Shown one piece after another: positions 58,896 through 64,000 of a stretch of DNA of 64,000 nt (positions are counted from its first letter, which is position 1; every line of letters starts with the position of its first letter). The stretch spans positions 3,464,069 through 3,528,068 of the forward strand of contig NC_072457.1 in the NCBI RefSeq assembly GCF_027596085.1. Reading direction: 5' to 3'. The position numbers and the translations under genes were made by a program. The stretch comes from Anoplopoma fimbria (taxonomy: Eukaryota; Chordata; Actinopteri; Perciformes; Anoplopomatidae). Under the pieces are notes generated by a model. It saw nothing but the letters and a program-made list of their open reading frames with translations. It was not told the DNA's origin and did not search any database.

Positions 58896-60766
58896 ATTCA
58901 CGGGACGAGAGGAAGGCCGCCGTGCTCAAGGAACGACGGCAAAGTTAGTCCATGACCCATATGTTGTTTATTGATTTATTTTGGCTCCAAACCGAGACAT
59001 GGATACTGTGTTTTGATTGATTTATTCCTTTATTGGAGAGTCATGCTTTAGATGAAGCAAAGCCCATAAAGTATTATGAAACACTTTCCTGAATGATCAA
59101 ACATACAGCAAAAAGAAACCAAAAACACAAACAATGTATGCCTAAAACAATATGAGAACATGTCTAACAAAACATATCCTTCTATTCCGGGCTTTAGATA
59201 AATAATTTACAGTCTGAAATATACTCACCTCCAACTTCTGTCCATCTTCTACCCAAATTAGCTCAGGGAAGCGAGGGAATACTCAAATTGTAGGATAATG
59301 TACAATAAACCATGAAATGAAGTTCATGTTTAACATCTTTTAGATCACAAACATCCTATTCTCACCCGGCATAGCTGTGAACTGGCCAAATCTAATTGTA
59401 AAGAGTAGGATACCAGTTCTCAATTAAGCTCACAATGGGCTCCAAGAAGATATTTACCACAGATGACAAAACACAAGATGTGTTTTCTCCAGTTTATGCT
59501 TCATAATCAGTGTCTGTGTGTTGCCCTTAACTGGATGTTACAGGGAGGCAGGGGTCGATATGATAATACCGGTAACTAAAGGTGTTGAAAATGGTTCTGA
59601 AAACAAATAAGTCCTTTTATTGAAAGTGTATGGTCTTTTTGAAAGTGTAGTTGACGGATAAGTCTGGTGACATTTTATTTGTCAATATATTTTTTGTAAC
59701 ACGACTTGATGTTGTACATTTTCTCCTGTTTTGACCATTTTGACATGGCTCATGGTGGAGAATCATGTTTGAAGCTTGGTGGCTGTAAAATAGAGAATGC
59801 AAGATGTTTTAAAAATCTAAAAAAAATCTATATAACCACGTTGTCTAAAGGGAAATGTATCCTTGAAACCAAGAATTCAGTGGGCTAAAGGTATTTGTTT
59901 TGAGGTGACTCACGATTAATGACTGTAAACAGGTTTTATTGGTCCTACATAATGATGAAATAGTTTCTATGAAAGCTGATCACAGTGAAAGCCTCTGGAT
60001 TAGGTAAATCACTGGCAGGGATAGGAAGTTACCACTATGGGTAAGTTAACACAATAATTAAGTGGTCAGGAATTAAACAGTTTAGAAAGCAGTATACCCT
60101 TGAAAAGAGCAATTATCTTCTAATTTTTTAATATATTAAGACTTTAGAATTGAAAAAATATATAAAAATATCCTAAACGAATAAAACATGAATGAAATAA
60201 AAAAACACATTAGTAAAAATAAATAAAATAGACTCTTGGTCTCTGCTAACAAAAATGTCTGGGCAATGCCAAGTCTAAAATGTTGGTAACATTGTTCTGT
60301 AAATAAACACACAGCACTTGTGTCTTTTTTTTAAATATCTCTTGTGTCCTTTTTTGTGAAGAGACGGAAAGTTTAGCTGAGAAACGCTTGAACACAGAGA
60401 AACAAGACTCAAAATCAGCAGCAACACTAGCGGCCCCAAGAGGATGATATTATCATTAAACACCAGAAAGTAAGTCAATTTATTAGCATAAGCGTCATAA
60501 ACAGCATAGTTTACAGCTGCATCAGTATTATTCTTGAAAGTTATTATATATATAAACTACAACAACAAAACTTCTTTGCACATTGAGGGTGTTCTTATAA
60601 CTTTATTTTGAAACAACTGAAAAAATATCTACAATCAGTATGATAATAATAAAATATCAACATATTATATAAAATAAAAAGCTATTCAAGCGGGTTTTCA
60701 TGCTTTTATTTGTGTGGCAGGAGGAAGTGCTTTTTCCCCATATTATAAATAATCAGAGAGGGTTTT
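58896..60766. other. fam83b / lgsn convergent 3' region
   Basis: Tail-to-tail intergenic stretch. AATAAA at 59304-59309 (plus) is a candidate fam83b poly(A) signal; TTTATT at 60705-60710, i.e. AATAAA on the minus strand 57 nt after the lgsn stop, is a good lgsn candidate. Part of the interior of the TAGGCCTGTCAC element recurs at about 60130-60310. Short open frames here are not recognisable. Confidence 0.5.
60705..60710 (-). terminator. lgsn: Candidate lgsn poly(A) signal
   Basis: AATAAA on the minus strand, 57 nt downstream of the lgsn stop codon. Confidence 0.45.
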
Positions 60767-61960
60767 CTAGATGAAATACTCCAGACACTTGTTCCTCTCG
60801 TCGTCCAGCTCTTGAGTCTCGATCTCAAACTTCTTCATGGCGATGAAGTACTGGATGAACGGCTCTCCGAGGGTGCTGCGGATCACGTGATCCTCCGCCA
60901 GAGCCTCCAGAGCTTCGTCGAGCTTCACTGGAACGGGGAAGTCCTTCTGCTGACAGGGGGCTTTGTCCAGACCGCCGTTGAAGTTCAGGTTGCGCCTGAT
61001 GCCGTCCAGCCCCGCGGCCACGGTGGCGGCCAGCACGACGTACGGGTTGGCCATGGCCGAGCCCAGCTTGTTGTCGATGTGCGTCTCCCTCCCGCCGTGA
61101 GACTTGATGTTGAAGGAGCTGCTGTTGTCGTTGCAGCCGCAGGAGGCGTACAGCATCCTCTTGGGGTCTTTGATGGTCTTGGCGATGTGGCTCCGGCAGC
61201 TCAGGCCGGGCGACATCAGGCAGCTCAGAGCGGCGGAGTGGGTGAGCAGCCCGGACAGCCACTTCCTGCCGATCTCCGATAGCTCGCCAGCTTTCTCCCC
61301 GTTGAGAAAGAGGCTCCGCCGCCCGTTGGCGTCCCACAAGCAGTGAGAGAGCACCCCGGCGTTGTAGAGCCCGTCGTCGGTGTAGAAGCTGGCGATGTAG
61401 CTGTGTTTGCGCGCCATCTCTTTGATGCCGGTGCGGAAGGTGAAGGCGCTGTCTGCGGCCGCAATCCCAAACTCCGGCCTCAGGTTGATCTCCATCTGGC
61501 CGGGCCCGCTTGCGGACGCGATGCTGTCTACGTCGGCGCCCATGCAGTACATGTTGTCCAACAGCTGCTGGAAGAACGGCAGGTCGTGGTTGCCCAGCAG
61601 GGTGGTGGCCGGGAACAGGAGGGTCTTCGGTCCGATCCGGTCCAGCGCTCCGAGGACGCAGCACTCGTAGGTGAAGGACGAGTGCAGGGAGAACCCGAGG
61701 CTTTGGAGCTGGCCGAGGAGCTGCTTGGCGATGAGGCGGGGGGAAGTGCGGAGGGGGCTTCCCGTCACCGTGCAGGGGTCGCAGATGACCCGGGCGGTCT
61801 GCTCGGCCCAGGGTAAGACCCTGAAGGTCGAAAGATCGGGGATCAGAAGGATGTCACTGCTGAAGTTGGCCGTACTGGCGTTGTCCACTTCGTTGCTCTT
61901 AGGGCTCAGGGTCAGCTCCAAGTAGCTTCTGGGCATCGGTATCCCATACACCGCTTTCTC
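60767..61960 (-). CDS. lgsn: lgsn last exon, catalytic-fold domain
   Basis: Starts after CATCCACAG at 61960 with EKAVYGIPMPRSYLEL, 397 codons, TAG stop at 60767-60769. The open frame extends a few codons into the intron, but the Met there is not a start. The large plus-strand open frames over the same bases are antisense shadows caused by its high GC. Confidence 0.97.
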   Translation of the reverse strand, partial: EKAVYGIPMPRSYLELTLSPKSNEVDNASTANFSSDILLIPDLSTFRVLPWAEQTARVICDPCTVTGSPLRTSPRLIAKQLLGQLQSLGFSLHSSFTYECCVLGALDRIGPKTLLFPATTLLGNHDLPFFQQLLDNMYCMGADVDSIASASGPGQMEINLRPEFGIAAADSAFTFRTGIKEMARKHSYIASFYTDDGLYNAGVLSHCLWDANGRRSLFLNGEKAGELSEIGRKWLSGLLTHSAALSCLMSPGLSCRSHIAKTIKDPKRMLYASCGCNDNSSSFNIKSHGGRETHIDNKLGSAMANPYVVLAATVAAGLDGIRRNLNFNGGLDKAPCQQKDFPVPVKLDEALEALAEDHVIRSTLGEPFIQYFIAMKKFEIETQELDDERNKCLEYFI

Positions 61961-62866
61961 CTGTGGATGCAATGTTTGAATTAAAGCAATAATTGAGCAT
62001 TTTGGGGGGGATTTATACCCTTTTCTTTATGAGAGTAAAGGTCTTTACACACCAGGGGTTTGACGAATAAACAAACAAAAGAAAAAATCACAATACATTG
62101 ATTCTGAAAGGTAAGAACAGAAAAAGTGGGTCTACGCTCCCTTTTTTGGGTTGAAAGGAGTAATAGTTTCCATCTTGGACAACGGAACCTCTATGTTGTT
62201 GTTTAATAAAATATAGATCCAACTCAACCCGTCCTGCACATTGTGATTGGTTGATGCCTTTATTCAGAGTGCAAAAGCTAAGAAAAATCAACCTTTTTTC
62301 AAAAAAAGAATACCTTTTTGGCCGTGTATTTTTCGCAGTCTGTATTAAAATAGAGACAAAAACTACAGTTCGAAAAAATATATATGGATGTGCAAATTAA
62401 TTTCATAAAGAGGCCTTTAGATTAGAAGCAATACCACTCTGATGTGATTTAGTATGGAGGTGATTACCCTAGCTTAGCATAAAGGAGCTAAAAGGAGGCG
62501 GAAACAACTGTCCAAAAAAAACACAGTACCAAACTATTAACACCTCTAAAGCTCACTAATTTACATAGTGTATAAAATGACTATTAGTGGTTTAATAGGG
62601 AGTTACATGGTATTAGTATTTCACATTTAAACCGTCTGCCCATTACTTCAAGTCACTGCATCTTCCAGTAAATAGTTCTAGCACAAAACACGAATTTGGT
62701 CAGGACCGAAATATCTTTCAAATATATGGATGCCATATCATTTTGTACAGATGTTCATGGTCCCCAGAGGAATATTCCTACTGTCTTTGGTGATCCTCTG
62801 ACATTTCCTCTAGCACCACCATGAGGCTCAAATTAGTAAATACCTACAACAGCGATAGACAGATAT

Positions 62867-62909
<43 letters not shown>

Positions 62910-63090
62910 GGTGAGGTGATTACGTGGAAGAAGCGGACGGGTACTGTCTTGGACCTGGACACCCCGTGGAGGTCGGTGGCCTCAAAGCGGACAAAGCTGA
63001 TGTTTTCTCTGGCGATCTGCTGCTTGATCTGCTCCATGGCTGCAATGAACTTCTGGTTCCCAAAGATCTGCTCAGTCTCGTGTCTGTTAT
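60767..63090 (-). CDS. lgsn: Lengsin, glutamine-synthetase-like lens protein (3' part of gene)
   Basis: Lengsin is a glutamine-synthetase-fold protein of lens fibre cells that has lost enzyme activity and acts structurally, reported to associate with intermediate-filament proteins. Two secure exons on the minus strand, 62924-63090 and 60767-61960, join in phase 0. The first gives the beta-grasp signature NISFVRFEATDLHGVSRSKT; the second gives the catalytic-fold domain through ADSAFTFRTGIKEMARKH, LSGLLTHSAALSCLMSP, LGSAMANPYVVLAATVAAGL to the C-terminus NKCLEYFI, as in human (NKFLEYFI). The GS motif with the ammonia-site Glu reads SASGPGQMEINL, and the catalytic-His motif is replaced by NAGVLSHCLW. 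An earlier exon is probably at 63943-64000 and beyond. Convergent with fam83b. Confidence 0.96.
61961..62923 (-). other. lgsn intron between the last two exons
   Basis: AT-rich, with the (GACA)n microsatellite at its left-coordinate 62873-62911 end, next to the donor. No other exon seen. Confidence 0.8.
62873..62911. repeat. (GACA)n tetranucleotide repeat next to lgsn donor
   Basis: Nine to ten GACA units preceded by GATA-type units (62860-62872). Confidence 0.95.
62924..63090 (-). CDS. lgsn: lgsn internal exon, beta-grasp domain start
   Basis: 167 nt, acceptor TTCTTCCACAG, donor CACGTAATC; enters with two bases of a split codon (phase 1) and ends in phase 0. Encodes NRHETEQIFGNQKF, AMEQIKQQIA and the conserved FVRFEATDLHGVSRSKT. 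A (GTCT)n repeat on the coding strand starts 13 nt after the donor. Confidence 0.95.
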
Positions 63091-63942
63091 CTGTGGAAGA
63101 AGAGTGTGAAAAATATCGGCAAAAACATTGGATAACCTTTGGAGGGTCCATCCCGTTGTAGAACAAAAATCCATATAAATCCATGTTTTTTCTTTAGTAT
63201 TTCTAAAACTCAAAGCTCCAGTAGCATCAAGAGCTAATATTAGGTTATTGCAGATATATATATATATTGGTATCTGTATCTATGTTGAACAATAATAACA
63301 ACAATTTGCTGCATAGGAATGCCAACTGGGGTTTGAGAAAATTTAGAGCCAGTTTGTCCAACAGAGAGCACTGATGAGCTTTAAAATGTCTCGTTCAGGA
63401 CGTATTTTGATCACAATTAAGTTGATAATATGTACGAAGTACTATCGCCCAACATATGGTTATGAGATTTTTTTAAATTGACAAATATATACATCAGTAT
63501 CTGTTTCAAATATACAGTATACGGCTATAATACTGAGGGCAGAGAAAACAAACTTAAAATACGCAAAGAAAAGCATTGATCCAAATGAAATAAACGAAAG
63601 ATTAAGGAGCCTCTAAGGGATGAAAATAAGTTTTGATCCTTCACAAGTAAGACAACAATTAAAAGAATATATTTTTTTTAAAGCTTTAAGAAGTCAATAT
63701 CCATCAATAACTGAGTCCAGGTCAAGTCCAACTTAAAACAGAGTCCAAAGATTGAGACAAGACAGACTTCAGCATCTCAATTTCACCTTCATAAGAGAAG
63801 ATATATCCCAAAATAAATCAGGAACAAACTTTGTCCTCAGCTTCACCAACCTGTATGAGGAGCTTCAGTCTCTCCCCAGGAGCCAGCGCTTGCATATGTG
63901 TTGTCCCAAACTCGGTGCTGCCTATTTGTGTTGTGATCAGAC
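63091..63942 (-). other. lgsn intron upstream of the beta-grasp exon
   Basis: AT-rich, no feature recognised apart from a short (TA)n run near 63257-63267. Confidence 0.5.
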
Positions 63943-64000
63943 CTGAGTGAGCTGGATGAATCCACGCCGGAAGGCTGCTGAATAGAGGAACCATCTCTGG
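63943..64000 (-). CDS. lgsn: Possible upstream lgsn exon running off the right edge
   Basis: On the minus strand the frame from the edge reads PEMVPLFSSLPAWIHPAHS and ends at TCAG|GTCTGA. The phase (one base, G) completes the split codon of the next exon (G+AT, Asp), giving continuous sequence into NRHETEQ. The donor is only moderate, and I cannot match the peptide to human lengsin, whose N-terminus is poorly conserved. Treat as a candidate. Confidence 0.4.

Noticed and set aside
60812..61816. Long plus-strand open frames opposite lgsn
   Set aside because: Antisense shadows of a GC-rich exon; the minus strand matches lengsin throughout.
62873..62911. Regular tandem array, checked as CRISPR-like
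   Set aside because: Units are four bases long with no spacers; it is a simple microsatellite in a vertebrate intron.

Overview
This window is vertebrate, almost certainly a percomorph teleost. The genes are split into many short exons with GT/AG splice sites, introns are AT-rich and full of microsatellites, and the dispersed repeats (a tRNA-headed SINE with a TGTAA-type tail, TTAA-flanked miniature transposons, a CAGTGGTGGAAG-type family, a LINE reverse-transcriptase relic) are those common in spiny-rayed fish. I recognised four protein-coding genes. No prokaryote-type system, CRISPR array, rRNA or functional tRNA gene is visible.

Layout, left to right. (1) hk1, minus strand, 5' end only: coding exon 1 at 5470-5532 and exon 2 at 2619-2781; the rest lies beyond the left edge. 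(2) About 11 kb between hk1 and myom2 (5533-16785), divergent promoters, with repeats and one orphan exon-like segment near 12.4 kb. (3) myom2, plus strand, 16786-46669: 37 coding exons giving about 1494 residues once a one-base gap in the last exon is allowed for. Domains are a short head, two Ig, five fibronectin III and five Ig domains joined by helix-type linkers, then a proline/threonine/serine-rich tail. (4) fam83b, plus strand, 49384-58895: four coding exons, 955 residues. (5) lgsn (lengsin), minus strand: last exon 60767-61960, a preceding exon 62924-63090, and a possible earlier exon touching the right edge.

These genes do not form a pathway: hk1 is a mitochondria-binding hexokinase, myom2 a sarcomeric M-band crosslinker, fam83b a CK1-anchoring signalling scaffold, and lgsn a catalytically dead glutamine-synthetase relative of lens fibres. 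The gene order itself is of interest, since in human these loci lie on chromosomes 10, 8, 6 and 6.

The points most worth checking are: a single-base frameshift in the myom2 terminal (dimerising) Ig domain, probably an assembly error; two 18-nt in-frame microexons at fibronectin-domain junctions; a long KSPTP-repeat tail not present in human MYOM2; microsatellites directly abutting several splice sites; and loss of the phospholipase-D-like His/Lys pair in fam83b while the CK1-docking FxxxF motif is kept. I found no convincing new biological system. Exon coordinates were derived by hand from reading-frame continuity, splice consensus and remembered human homologues, without any alignment tool.
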